In this document: in pieces, positions 16,009-22,957 of the stretch
Layout: the number at the start of each line of letters is the position of its first letter
How positions within the stretch are numbered: position 1 is the first letter of the stretch
Assembly: GCA_964471225.1 (NCBI GenBank)
Contig: CAYYEZ010000054.1
Coordinates: forward strand, 1 to 26,270
DNA from: JAGVJT01 sp964471225
GTDB lineage: Bacteria > Pseudomonadota > Gammaproteobacteria > Legionellales > Legionellaceae
DNA: 26,270 nt
Reading direction: 5' to 3'
Position numbers and translations under genes: made by a program
The notes under the pieces: generated by a model
What the model was told of the DNA's origin: nothing
What the model saw: only the letters and a program-made list of their open reading frames with translations
The model's database searches: none

Positions 16009-16356
16009 ATGCCAAAGTTATTAGATGACGGAAAAAAGGTTCTTGCTCTTCTCAGAGAGGTGGGTCGTGATTTAAGAAAAAACTCATCTATATTCGATGA
16101 GTCTTTACGACAACAATGGTCCATTTTTGTGAGTGCTTGTACGCTCATGTCTTTCGCTGTTACTCCTGAGATTAAGCGAGAAAAAATGATAGCTGCTCAA
16201 GTTCACTTTGATGAATTGCGGCCTTTTTTGAGCCAGTACGGTATTTCAAGTGTAAAGTTGGATGAGTTAGATGATGCACTTCGAGCAGTTTCTTCGCCTG
16301 AAAATTTGACTCATGAAGAGTGCGCTGTTGGGTCGGATACCCTTACGCGGAAGTAA
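16009..16356 (+). CDS. Small helical protein encoded directly after the cyclase gene
   Basis: The protein has 115 residues and no recognised family. It is predicted mostly alpha-helical (KVLALLREVGRDLRKN, RQQWSIFVSACTLMSF, EIKREKMIAAQVHFDEL, VKLDELDDALRAV), with no signal peptide or membrane segment. AGAGGATGAT directly precedes the ATG and the gap from the cyclase stop is nine bases, so they are almost certainly co-transcribed. By position it could be a secretion chaperone, an inhibitor protecting the producer, or a regulator; nothing in the sequence decides. Confidence 0.7.
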   Translation: MPKLLDDGKKVLALLREVGRDLRKNSSIFDESLRQQWSIFVSACTLMSFAVTPEIKREKMIAAQVHFDELRPFLSQYGISSVKLDELDDALRAVSSPENLTHEECAVGSDTLTRK

Positions 16357-16368
16357 GGAATTAATGTA

Positions 16369-16755
16369 TTTCAAGACCCGAAAAAACTAGGATTACTGAA
16401 AAATAGTATTACTGGGCGCTAATCCTGATGATCCATTTTTAGATATTAAAAAGTTAAAAGGGGAGCCATATTTTCATTGGAGTACCTCCTTTTACCAGTT
16501 TCGGCTTACCATGCATTACGTGCTGTTATCCAAAAACAATTGGAGCAACAATTATCAGAAGAGGCATATGAGCCATTTAAGCCTGAAGATTACATTGATA
16601 ATCCAGTGGTACTTGAACGTATTAATGCAGGTCTTATTCAGGAAGCATTAGCAGAACGCATGCATGTAAGCCAAGCGTATATTAGTAAGTTGGAGCGTCA
16701 GGATAAAGTCACGCAAAAAGTGCTGAAAAAGGTGATGGATGCGCTTGATGAATAA
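16369..16755 (+). pseudogene. Decayed copy of the RelE/Xre toxin-antitoxin module
   Basis: The stretch is a diverged copy of 17090-17606. Bases 16369-16475 match the middle of the intact toxin gene (ATTACTG, GGGCGCTAATCCTGATGATCC, AAGTTAAAAGGGGAGCC) with single-base losses that break the frame. The copy then jumps inside the antitoxin gene: about 120 bases corresponding to 17198-17317 are missing, and a further dozen after ATTGGA. The antitoxin part (16477-16755) stays open for 92 codons and keeps the helix-turn-helix (ERMHVSQAYISKLERQDKV) but has lost its original start; only a TTG could serve. The toxin is dead. A shortened antitoxin-like repressor might still be made. Confidence 0.85.
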
Positions 16756-16787
16756 AAGTGAATTACGAATGGGGAAGAGCCTGAATG

Positions 16788-16855
16788 ATGTGCTATTGCG
16801 ACCCATTGCGAACTGTTACAAACTCATATATTGGTACGAGGGTCGGAATCGAACC
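16788..16855. repeat. Duplicated 3' end of tRNA-Leu plus flank (left att-like site)
   Basis: Bases 16832-16855 repeat the last 25 bases of the tRNA-Leu gene at 19037-19061 (GAGGGTCGGAATCGAACC identical, one base missing). The flank 16788-16837 matches 18993-19042 at 41 of 50 positions by my count, including the identical 18-mer TTGCGAACTGTTACAAAC. The match ends sharply at 16856, inside the tRNA T-arm. This is the pattern left by integration at a tRNA 3' end. Confidence 0.75.
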
Positions 16856-16942
16856 TCGTTGTAATACATTGATTTTATTGGTATTTAAAAATCAGGACCG
16901 AAAGCTTACCCAAGATCTTACCCAACGTTGTGTATGATACAC

Positions 16943-16970
16943 GATACGAACGCTTGCGAATAGATGCGAA
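16943..16970 (+). repeat. Helically phased TRCGAA iterons, copy 1
   Basis: Hexamers TACGAA, TGCGAA, TGCGAA start at 16945, 16955 and 16965, exactly 10 bases apart. The same 28-base frame, GATACGAAnnnTTGCGAA followed by nAGATnCGAA, recurs at 18626-18653. This copy lies 68 bases before the toxin gene at 17038. The rest of 16856-17037 holds only a short direct repeat CTTACCCA (about 16906 and 16916). Confidence 0.6.
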
Positions 16971-17037
16971 TGATCAATCTAGAAATATAACAAAATATAA
17001 CTTATAATAACCTTATGGAAATCAGGTTGGTTTTATT

Positions 17038-17298
17038 GTGTCTTACACTTTACTCATTAAAAAACAAGCAAAGAAAATGCTTCAAAGTCTTTCAAGACCT
17101 GATAAAACCAGAATTACTGAAAAAATAGTATTACTGGGCGCTAATCCTGATGATCCATTTTTAGATATTAAAAAGTTAAAAGGGGAGCCATATTTTCGTT
17201 TACGTGTAGGGCAGTGGCGAATTATTTTTGATAAGGATGATCAGATTAAAATTGTTTCTATTGAAAAAATTAAATCACGAGGAGACGTTTACAAATGA
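17038..17298 (+). CDS. RelE/ParE-superfamily toxin
   Basis: An 86-residue protein of the RelE family, whose members typically cleave mRNA on the ribosome; ParE-type gyrase inhibition is the alternative. It shows the compact fold: N-terminal helices (KKQAKKMLQSLSRPDKTRITEKIVLL), the strand LKGEPYFRLRVGQWRIIFD containing the RxRVGxWRIIF core, and a basic C-terminus (IEKIKSRGDVYK). The start is a GTG at 17038 with a weak upstream AGGTTGG. The stop overlaps the antitoxin start by four bases (ATGA), giving a toxin-first order as in HigBA-type loci. This copy is intact, unlike the one at 16.4 kb. Confidence 0.88.
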   Translation: MSYTLLIKKQAKKMLQSLSRPDKTRITEKIVLLGANPDDPFLDIKKLKGEPYFRLRVGQWRIIFDKDDQIKIVSIEKIKSRGDVYK

Positions 17299-17606
17299 AC
17301 TTACAAACCATTAAATCATTGGATGGAAAAGTAGAGTATGTTCTTTTACCAGTGGCGGCGTATCATGCACTGCGAGTAGTGATTCAAAAACAATTAGAAC
17401 ATCAATCAGAAGAGGCATATGAGCCGTTTAATTCTGAGGATTACATTGATAATCCAGTAGCACTTGCGCGTATTAATGCAGGCTTGACTCAAGAGATGTT
17501 GGCAGAGCGGATGCATGTGAGCCAGGCGTATATTAGTAAATTGGAGCGTCAGGATAAGGTCACACAAAAAGTACTGAAGAAGGTGATGGATGCGATTGAT
17601 CAATAA
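17295..17606 (+). CDS. Xre-family helix-turn-helix antitoxin
   Basis: A 103-residue partner of the preceding toxin. The C-terminal half is an Xre/Cro helix-turn-helix: ALARINAGLTQEMLAERMHV then SQAYISKLERQDKVTQKVL. The N-terminal half (VEYVLLPVAAYHALRVVIQK) probably contacts the toxin. It is expected to neutralise the toxin and repress the operon. Translation is coupled to the toxin gene by the ATGA overlap. The likely operator region, including the TRCGAA iterons at 16943, lies upstream of the toxin gene. Confidence 0.9.
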   Translation: MNLQTIKSLDGKVEYVLLPVAAYHALRVVIQKQLEHQSEEAYEPFNSEDYIDNPVALARINAGLTQEMLAERMHVSQAYISKLERQDKVTQKVLKKVMDAIDQ

Positions 17607-17633
17607 AAGTTGAGTATGGATGACATGTAGAAG

Positions 17634-17789
17634 TTAAGGAGCATATACCAGCAGCTCGACAGTTACTGTTAGCAGATCATGTATGCGATGCGCAATCTCA
17701 TAATGCTCTTTGATTTCATGGGGGCGAATAATATTTAAAATGTCAGATTTACTGATCTCATCAATAGGTTGATTAGTTAAATGTGGCAT
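17634..17789 (-). CDS. Small hypothetical protein (51 residues) in the zeta-toxin locus
   Basis: An open frame from ATG at 17789 to TAA at 17634 on the minus strand, starting MPHLTNQPIDEISKSDILN and ending ELLVYAP. Family not recognised. It lies 53 bases after the 63-residue gene on the same strand and faces the antitoxin gene end to end. The ribosome site is weak (TAGAGAAC). It may be a remnant of a longer protein. Confidence 0.4.
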   Translation of the reverse strand: MPHLTNQPIDEISKSDILNIIRPHEIKEHYEIAHRIHDLLTVTVELLVYAP

Positions 17790-17842
17790 TGCAATGTTCT
17801 CTATTCTACTTTAAGAAAAGTCTTTGTGTGCGTAGCAAAATA

Positions 17843-18034
17843 CTATTTATCAGGAACCGATATTTTTTCAGCTGGAATCCAAACGACGTGTCCATTCCGC
17901 CATTCACACACGGGATTTCCTATACGCTTATGGTGTAGTAAAGCGCGATTAACGCCCGCTTGTATTATTTTCGTCATCTTCTCAGAGTCATTTAAAATAT
18001 CATCTATTTGTTTATATCGTGTTTTAGTTGTCAT
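17843..18034 (-). CDS. Small accessory protein overlapping the zeta-toxin gene
   Basis: A 63-residue frame, MTTKTRYKQIDDILNDSEK at the start and PVCEWRNGHVVWIPAEKI near the end. Its ATG lies inside the 3' end of the zeta gene (11-base overlap), so it was built for coupled translation. Short proteins of this form with a WRDGKVVWIPPEE-like tail are, to my knowledge, common beside zeta-type kinase genes; their role is not established and they may act as antitoxins or accessory factors. Confidence 0.6.
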   Translation of the reverse strand: MTTKTRYKQIDDILNDSEKMTKIIQAGVNRALLHHKRIGNPVCEWRNGHVVWIPAEKISVPDK

Positions 18035-18597
18035 TATATGTCTCTGTTAGGTATTGCCATATTGCAGGCTGAGCAATTGCTATGGGCTCATTATGAATTT
18101 TAGCAGCAATCTGGGAGGGCGTGAGTGTTGAGTTGTCGTAAATGCGCCAAACATCTGCAATAGGTGCATATAAATGAAAGAAATTTTTTAACCCACCTTC
18201 ATAACGGCGACGTATCGTTTTTTCAGGCACAGAATGCCCGCCAGTCTTAATACGTTCTTTGACACGTAACACAGCCAGTTCAACATCTTGAAGCAACAAA
18301 AATATCAAATGAAACTGATAGCCTTGCGCTTTTAATTTAGGTATCCATTGTGAAAACGTTCTGCTCGCAAGTGTTGTCTCAAATGCAAAATCAGCCTGCT
18401 CTTCTGCAAGCTGATTAATCCGTTTAAGCATGACCTTGCCAGCTTCAATGGCTGCTTTTTCAGGTTGATATGCACATAACCCTTGGGCAATAACATCGGC
18501 ATTCACAAAGTTTTCTATGCTCAACGCATCTTGTAGTAGCGCAGGTGCAGTCGTTGATTTTCCTGCCCCATTAGATAATAAGACGCGGCATAAGCAT
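18024..18597 (-). pseudogene. Zeta-type toxin kinase, frameshifted at the P-loop
   Basis: Zeta toxins phosphorylate UDP-N-acetylglucosamine or other small molecules. Bases 18570-18024 encode SNGAGKSTTAPALLQ, then FVNADVIAQGL, FAFETTLASRTF, a conserved basic segment (GGHSVPEKTIRRRYEGGLKNF) and the C-terminal domain; all match the family. The normal start, MLMPRLII from ATG 18597 (or 18591), lies in a different frame and stops at TAA 18571, exactly where the P-loop strand continues in the other frame. A few bases are therefore lost in the P-loop (usual form IISGPNGAGKST). The downstream frame has no ATG before a stop near 18655. A TTG at 18524 would give 166 residues without the P-loop. Most likely inactive; a sequencing error is the alternative. 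Confidence 0.8.
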
Positions 18598-18625
18598 TCC
18601 AGATATTCTTTAGCATATGATAACT

Positions 18626-18653
18626 GATACGAAGAATTGCGAAAAGATACGAA
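18626..18653 (+). repeat. Helically phased TRCGAA iterons, copy 2
   Basis: TACGAA, TGCGAA, TACGAA start at 18628, 18638 and 18648, 10 bases apart, in the same 28-base frame as at 16943-16970. This copy lies about 30 bases upstream of the zeta start codon on the opposite strand and 44 bases before the Gly-rich frame. Confidence 0.6.
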
Positions 18654-18696
18654 CTACAAGATAATCGACCAAATTTATGGATAAAAATGAATAATA

Positions 18697-18942
18697 ATGC
18701 TTGATACTTTTGTTAGTATTGCCAACTTCTGTAACAAATCTGTCTTATTTTTGCGCAATAATTTTATATCTCAAAAAACTCATGGTGGCAAAGGTGGTGC
18801 TGCATTTTCATCAGGAGAGAAATGTATCGCTAAGGGCGGCTCTGGTGGAAATAGTAGCAATACCTGTTCAGGTGGTAATGGTGGTTCTGTTGGAGGAAAT
18901 GGTGGGAATTATAGAGTGAGAGTTAGAGTGCTATGTGCTTGA
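18697..18942 (+). CDS. Gly-rich hypothetical protein or gene fragment (81 residues)
   Basis: An open frame with residues 27-72 rich in GG dipeptides (HGGKGGAAF, KGGSGGNSS, GGNGGSVGGNGGN), two cysteines in the middle and a short basic tail. The composition resembles short Gly-rich repeat tracts of larger surface or secreted proteins. No clear ribosome site is seen and it sits at the element border, so it may be a remnant. Confidence 0.3.
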   Translation: MLDTFVSIANFCNKSVLFLRNNFISQKTHGGKGGAAFSSGEKCIAKGGSGGNSSNTCSGGNGGSVGGNGGNYRVRVRVLCA

Positions 18943-18992
18943 TTAGAAAGTGCGCCCGTAAATGGGAAAGAGCCAATAATAATCAATGAGTT

Positions 18993-19061
18993 ATGTGCTA
19001 TTACGTACCCTTGCGAACTGTTACAAACCTGTGCATTGGTACCGAGGGTCGGAATCGAACC
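18993..19061. repeat. tRNA-Leu 3' end plus flank (right att-like site)
   Basis: This is the partner of the repeat at 16788-16855. Bases 19037-19061 are the 3' end of the intact tRNA gene and 18993-19036 its downstream flank. Similarity may extend further left (AATGGGRAAGAGCC at 18961 and 16769). Confidence 0.75.
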
Positions 19062-19123
19062 GACACGGTGTCACCACCACCGGATTTTGAATCCGGCGCG
19101 TCTACCAGTTCCGCCACCCCGGC
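19037..19123 (-). tRNA. tRNA-Leu(CAA)
   Basis: This is a class II tRNA of 87 bases with encoded CCA. The acceptor arm GCCGGGG pairs with CCTCGGT (G-U closing pair). The D-arm contains TGGCGGAACTGGTAGACGC, the anticodon stem-loop is CCGGA-TTCAAAA-TCCGG (anticodon CAA), a variable stem follows (GGTGGTGACACC), and the T-arm is GTCGG-TTCGATT-CCGAC. It reads UUG codons, the same isoacceptor as E. coli leuX, a well-known integration site. Confidence 0.97.
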
Positions 19124-19132
19124 ACTGGCGGC

Positions 19133-19160
19133 ATTATAACACTGATGAGCCGTGATGCAA
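19133..19160 (-). promoter_or_regulatory. tRNA-Leu promoter
   Basis: On the minus strand TTGCAT (19160-19155), 16-base spacer, TATAAT (19138-19133), with the mature tRNA 5' end ten bases after the -10. Confidence 0.75.
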
Positions 19161-19178
19161 TGGGTGTCGAGAAAAAAA

Positions 19179-20336
19179 TTACGCCTCATTAAGAAGTTTT
19201 GTCACAAGTAGCGAGAGAGAAGTATCTATCTGTGCTGCTGAAAGTTGATTTTCTAACTGCAACAGTTTCTGGTGCATGTGAGTTGAATAAGCTTGATCAG
19301 TACGCAATACATGAATCATCCGCGCCACTTGCTCTGGATTGCAGTCGTATTGTAGTAACTCAGGGACAGCCATTTGATTAAGTAATAGATTAGAGAGCCC
19401 AAGATATTTCACTCGAATGAAAATAGTCGCCAATACGTAGGTCAGTAAAGAGCTTTTATAAACAATACACATGGGTTTATTCAGTAAAGCACATTCTAAA
19501 GAGGCAGTGCCTGAGGCAACGACGATAAAATCACTGCAGTAAGCGATTTCTAAGGCATGCCCTTTGAGAAAGGAGCAGGGCACGGTGTCGTCAAGCCAAT
19601 GCTCTCGTAAAGATGATAAGTCGAGCGTTTCGGCAACGGGAATGACAAAATGTATATCAGGATATTGTTTGTGTATTATTTTAGCAGCCTGATAAAAAAC
19701 AGGCATGTGTTGCTCGGCCTCATTGACACGACTGCCCGGAAGTAGTGCAACAATTTTCTTATTTTGAGGAAGATTGTAGGTCGTGCGCGCGGGGTGTTGT
19801 GCTTTGATTGTGGCTACGCGCTCTACTAGAGGATGTCCGACAAAAGAGACGGGTACATGAGCTTTTTCGTAATAGGATTTTTCAAAGGGAAGAATAACCG
19901 CCATGTGATCAACGTTTTTTGCGATCACGTGGATTCTTTTTGCTTTCCAGGCCCAAATTTGAGGACTGATATAGTATAAAATTTTGATGCCAAGTTTTTG
20001 TTTTGCAAATTTTGCAATACGCAAATTGAACCCGGGATAGTCAATTAAAATCAGTAGATCTGGTTTTTTTTCAATGAGATGTTGTTGTAGTTTTCGATAA
20101 GCTTGTCGTATCACGCGAGCGTGTCTTAACACTTCAACTAAACCTGTGACTCCATGTTTTGCTAGATCGCATAACAGCGTCATGCCCGCATCTTCTAATT
20201 GTTGCCCGCCTATCCCGCTGAATTGATAATCATAGCCACGGTCTTTCAACTCACGTATTAATGCTGCACCGTGATGATCGCCTGAAGCTTCTCCTGCAAC
20301 AATGACAACCTGTTTATAAGCTTGTTGTTGTGTCAT
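19179..20336 (-). CDS. lpxB: Lipid-A-disaccharide synthase
   Basis: This peripheral inner-membrane glycosyltransferase (GT19) condenses UDP-diacylglucosamine with lipid X to form the lipid A disaccharide. With ATG at 20336 it has 385 residues, the usual length. Family blocks are GEASGDHHGA near 16-25, SGIGGQQLEDAGM, LIDYPGFNLRIAKFAK, YISPQIWAWK, LPFEKSYYEK, SFVGHPLVE and LLPGSRVNE. A TTG 21 bases further upstream would add MNIISVN but is not needed. The gene overlaps the end of the upstream oxidoreductase gene by 23 bases, so translation is coupled. It is the last gene of the lepA operon, with tRNA-Leu and the accessory region immediately beyond. Confidence 0.96.
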   Translation of the reverse strand: MTQQQAYKQVVIVAGEASGDHHGAALIRELKDRGYDYQFSGIGGQQLEDAGMTLLCDLAKHGVTGLVEVLRHARVIRQAYRKLQQHLIEKKPDLLILIDYPGFNLRIAKFAKQKLGIKILYYISPQIWAWKAKRIHVIAKNVDHMAVILPFEKSYYEKAHVPVSFVGHPLVERVATIKAQHPARTTYNLPQNKKIVALLPGSRVNEAEQHMPVFYQAAKIIHKQYPDIHFVIPVAETLDLSSLREHWLDDTVPCSFLKGHALEIAYCSDFIVVASGTASLECALLNKPMCIVYKSSLLTYVLATIFIRVKYLGLSNLLLNQMAVPELLQYDCNPEQVARMIHVLRTDQAYSTHMHQKLLQLENQLSAAQIDTSLSLLVTKLLNEA

Positions 20337-21282
20337 GTTGACTGATATGATGTTCAATGAGGTTGGTAATTTGAGCGGCTGTTGCGAGTGCAGATTTACC
20401 TTCTTCTGCCGTGACTAAAGGTTGTGAATTATCTATAATACAACGAACAAACGCTCGAATTTCTTCTAAAAGAGCATCGTTTTTTTCGATATCAATTTGA
20501 TGTCTTAGCACGTTGGGTATTCCAGGAAACATCTCACCATCGCCTTTTTCGAATACCGCGAACTGTTTCTCTTGATAATCTACCGAAATGTAGCTATGAC
20601 GCTGGAAAATTCTTGTTTTACGCTCAGTTTTGAAACTGACACGACTTGCTGTAACATTTGCAACACAGCCGCTTTCAAAAGTGATGCGTGCGTTTGCAAT
20701 ATCAATCGAAGGTGACAGTACAGGCGCGCCTTGCGCATCGATTTTTCGAATAGGGCTGTTAACAATCGATTGAATGATGTCTATGTCATGAATCATTAAA
20801 TCTAAAACGACATTGACGTCCGCACCCCTTGGTGTATAAGGCGCTAAGCGGTTTGATTCGATAAACAAAGGCTCGTGTAAAAAAGGCGTGAGTGCAAGAC
20901 GAGCTGCATTAAAACGCTCAAGATGACCAATTTGTAGTTTCACTTTATGCTTTTCGGCGAGTTGAATGAGTTCTTCTGCTTCCTCAACTGTTTGTGTCAT
21001 CGGTTTTTCGAGTAACACATGAATACCTGCTTCAATGCAAGCTTTGGCTATTTCATAGTGAAATTGGGTTGTGGCAGCGATGCTGACCGCATCGACTAAT
21101 CTAAATAATTCTTGATAGTTTGTAAAAGCTGCGACATTGAGTTCGCGAGAAACTTTTTCTACGTTGTCAACGTTAGTATCACAAACAGCGACCAGCTCTG
21201 CATGCTCAATGTGTTGATATTTCTGTGCATGAAAGCGACCTAAGTACCCTACACCAATCACCGCACATCTTAATTTTCTCAT
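20314..21282 (-). CDS. GFO/IDH/MocA oxidoreductase, GnnA-like (UDP-GlcNAc 3-dehydrogenase candidate)
   Basis: A 322-residue NAD(P)-dependent sugar oxidoreductase. The N-terminal Rossmann fold has the VIGVGYLGRFHAQKY motif at residues 8-22, then VLLEKPMT, the catalytic-lysine segment of this family. The C-terminal sheet domain includes GHLERFNA and VLDLMIHDIDI (His-Asp motif). Its position directly before lpxB suggests GnnA, which in Acidithiobacillus and Leptospira oxidises UDP-GlcNAc before GnnB adds an amino group, giving lipid A with 2,3-diamino-2,3-dideoxyglucose; Legionella lipid A contains this sugar. The GnnB aminotransferase is not in the window, so the specific role is an inference. 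It follows the asparagine-synthase-like gene after 41 bases on the same strand. Confidence 0.8.
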   Translation of the reverse strand: MRKLRCAVIGVGYLGRFHAQKYQHIEHAELVAVCDTNVDNVEKVSRELNVAAFTNYQELFRLVDAVSIAATTQFHYEIAKACIEAGIHVLLEKPMTQTVEEAEELIQLAEKHKVKLQIGHLERFNAARLALTPFLHEPLFIESNRLAPYTPRGADVNVVLDLMIHDIDIIQSIVNSPIRKIDAQGAPVLSPSIDIANARITFESGCVANVTASRVSFKTERKTRIFQRHSYISVDYQEKQFAVFEKGDGEMFPGIPNVLRHQIDIEKNDALLEEIRAFVRCIIDNSQPLVTAEEGKSALATAAQITNLIEHHISQHDTTTSL

Positions 21283-21323
21283 AGCCCGACTATCATCAAT
21301 TAAAAACGTCAGATCATAACATT

Positions 21324-22955
21324 TTATTGAGGTGAATGAAATGGCTTCAACATGTAGCCTTTGATACTGTGTCGCAGACGAATAGGGTAAGAGGTACCTG
21401 TAATTAAATGTTGATAGGGTAGATTTTGGAACGCTTGAGTGTACTCACCTTTAGCAAATTGATTCTGATAGTGAGTCATCGTTGCAGGCACAATATCTAA
21501 GCCTTCTTTTTTCAAGTACTGGGAAAAAATGTCATTTGGGATAAATTGCTTTAGATAGCGACGAATAAGATAGCGACCGCTGCGTTCATGGCGCTTTTCT
21601 CTAAGAGGGATCGAGAGGAAAAACTCTAGTAATTTAGGATAAAGAAGTGGATATCGATACTCAAATCCCATATTTTTACTTATGATACTGCTGTATTCAA
21701 TTCGCATGCGAACTTCATGGCTCTCTTGGCCTTGTAATAAAGCATGCTCGGCCTCTCGTACGGTTTTATAATTTTTTCGTGTATAAGGATGGGGCGTTGT
21801 AACGATTTGATTTTCGTTGGGATGGAGAAGATTATAAAACTCAGCACGCATTTTTTTAGCGAATAAGCTGCTTTGATGGATTCTAGGATGTAGATAAGTG
21901 CTAAAGGTGAGAAGGGATTTAAGTTTGCTTAGCGCGTTTCTTTTAAGCTTCGGTCCCATTACCGCTTCCCAAGCTTCTTTATAATTTTTTTGTGCAATCA
22001 ATTCCGGGATAAAAAAATTAGGAGGCATGGGACTCGAGACGCCTTGGTCTCCGCCAAATCCGGAGAGTAAAATATTGTAGCCTTGTTCAGAAACAGCACG
22101 ATGAATAGGATTGGCAAACATGAAAAAAAGATAAGGAGCGGGCCCTTTAAACCATGTTGCATACTCATCAAATATACTTAATATATCAAGATTTTCTGCC
22201 TGAACACGTTCAATATCAACCTCTGGATAAGCCTCCAAAAACGCAGTTTCATATCTTGTTTGATAACGTTTCTCTGCGTCAGAGTCCTTCGGTGCGCTGT
22301 GCATAAATAACTTCGGGCGAAGGCCATGCTCGTATGCCGCACAGTAAACCGCTGTTGAGTCTAAGCCTGCACTAAACTCTCCGGCAATGGATGTGTGGGT
22401 AGGGATAGTTTTAGCAATAGCTTCTTTCAAAAGCATCGAGAAATGCTCAACATACTCTTGTGGATCTTGATAAATAAGTGATTCACCTTGAGGTTTCAAG
22501 GTCCAAAATGGCTTTTTAGTAAAGCTGCCAGTTCGGTGAAAATGAAGTAAATGCCCAGGTTCTACACGAAATACATTTTGATATAGCGTATTGTCTGAGT
22601 AATCATGAGAGGTTGAGAAAAGAAGTGTCAGCTCTCGTTCGTCGAATGACGGAGTTTTAGGAAGAAGATCGAAAAGTGCCGGCAAACTCGATGCGACATA
22701 CACAGAATCATTTTGTTGTGTGAAGTAAAGGGGTTCGAGTCCAAGATGGTCACGCACAATAATCAACTCTGTGCCGGAATCATGCATGATAACTGCTGAA
22801 AATGGTTGATGATGTGTGGCCCAAACCTCGGGGTTTAGCGCATCATCGTAGCTTTTTAATTCGAGAGGAAGTGTGCCTGTTTCATAAATAATTGAGGCAT
22901 GCTGAATTTTTCGTGAGGCCTGATGTGGACACGAAACAGTGTACGATGCTGCCAT
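21324..22955 (-). CDS. Asparagine-synthase-like amide ligase lacking the glutaminase cysteine
   Basis: The protein has 543 residues. The C-terminal domain has the PP-loop EFSAGLDST (193-201, canonical SGGLDSS), which binds ATP, and LLSGFGGDQG (296-305, canonical SGEGADE). The N-terminal class II glutamine-amidotransferase fold is recognisable from RDHLGLEPLYF and VYVASSLPALF, but it is about 30 residues short and lacks the MCG start. The nucleophilic Cys2 is therefore absent and glutamine hydrolysis is not expected. Such loss is known in beta-lactam synthetase and lasso-peptide cyclases, which use a substrate amine instead. The start lies two bases after the rnc stop, a position usually held by era. 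No lasso precursor or protease is adjacent. The substrate may relate to envelope sugars or lipid A, given the neighbours, but that is speculation. Confidence 0.75.
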   Translation of the reverse strand: MAASYTVSCPHQASRKIQHASIIYETGTLPLELKSYDDALNPEVWATHHQPFSAVIMHDSGTELIIVRDHLGLEPLYFTQQNDSVYVASSLPALFDLLPKTPSFDERELTLLFSTSHDYSDNTLYQNVFRVEPGHLLHFHRTGSFTKKPFWTLKPQGESLIYQDPQEYVEHFSMLLKEAIAKTIPTHTSIAGEFSAGLDSTAVYCAAYEHGLRPKLFMHSAPKDSDAEKRYQTRYETAFLEAYPEVDIERVQAENLDILSIFDEYATWFKGPAPYLFFMFANPIHRAVSEQGYNILLSGFGGDQGVSSPMPPNFFIPELIAQKNYKEAWEAVMGPKLKRNALSKLKSLLTFSTYLHPRIHQSSLFAKKMRAEFYNLLHPNENQIVTTPHPYTRKNYKTVREAEHALLQGQESHEVRMRIEYSSIISKNMGFEYRYPLLYPKLLEFFLSIPLREKRHERSGRYLIRRYLKQFIPNDIFSQYLKKEGLDIVPATMTHYQNQFAKGEYTQAFQNLPYQHLITGTSYPIRLRHSIKGYMLKPFHSPQ

Positions 22956-22957
22956 AA

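Larger units (their letters stand above)
16856..19036. mobile_element. Small integrative-element remnant at tRNA-Leu, carrying toxin-antitoxin modules
   Basis: The segment is bounded by the duplicated tRNA 3' end on the left and the intact tRNA-Leu on the right. It contains an intact RelE/Xre module, a broken zeta-toxin locus with two small genes, and a Gly-rich frame. No integrase gene is present. The flank adjoining both tRNA copies is similar, which is better explained by tandem insertion of related elements than by a single event; the second element would extend left of 16832. Confidence 0.55.

Noticed and set aside
18697..18942. PE-PGRS-like or antifreeze-like protein
   Set aside because: Only a short GG-rich tract is present, with no N-terminal domain; low complexity alone cannot support a function.
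21324..22955. A lasso-peptide biosynthetic cluster
   Set aside because: Only the cyclase-like gene is seen; no precursor, recognition element, protease or exporter is adjacent.
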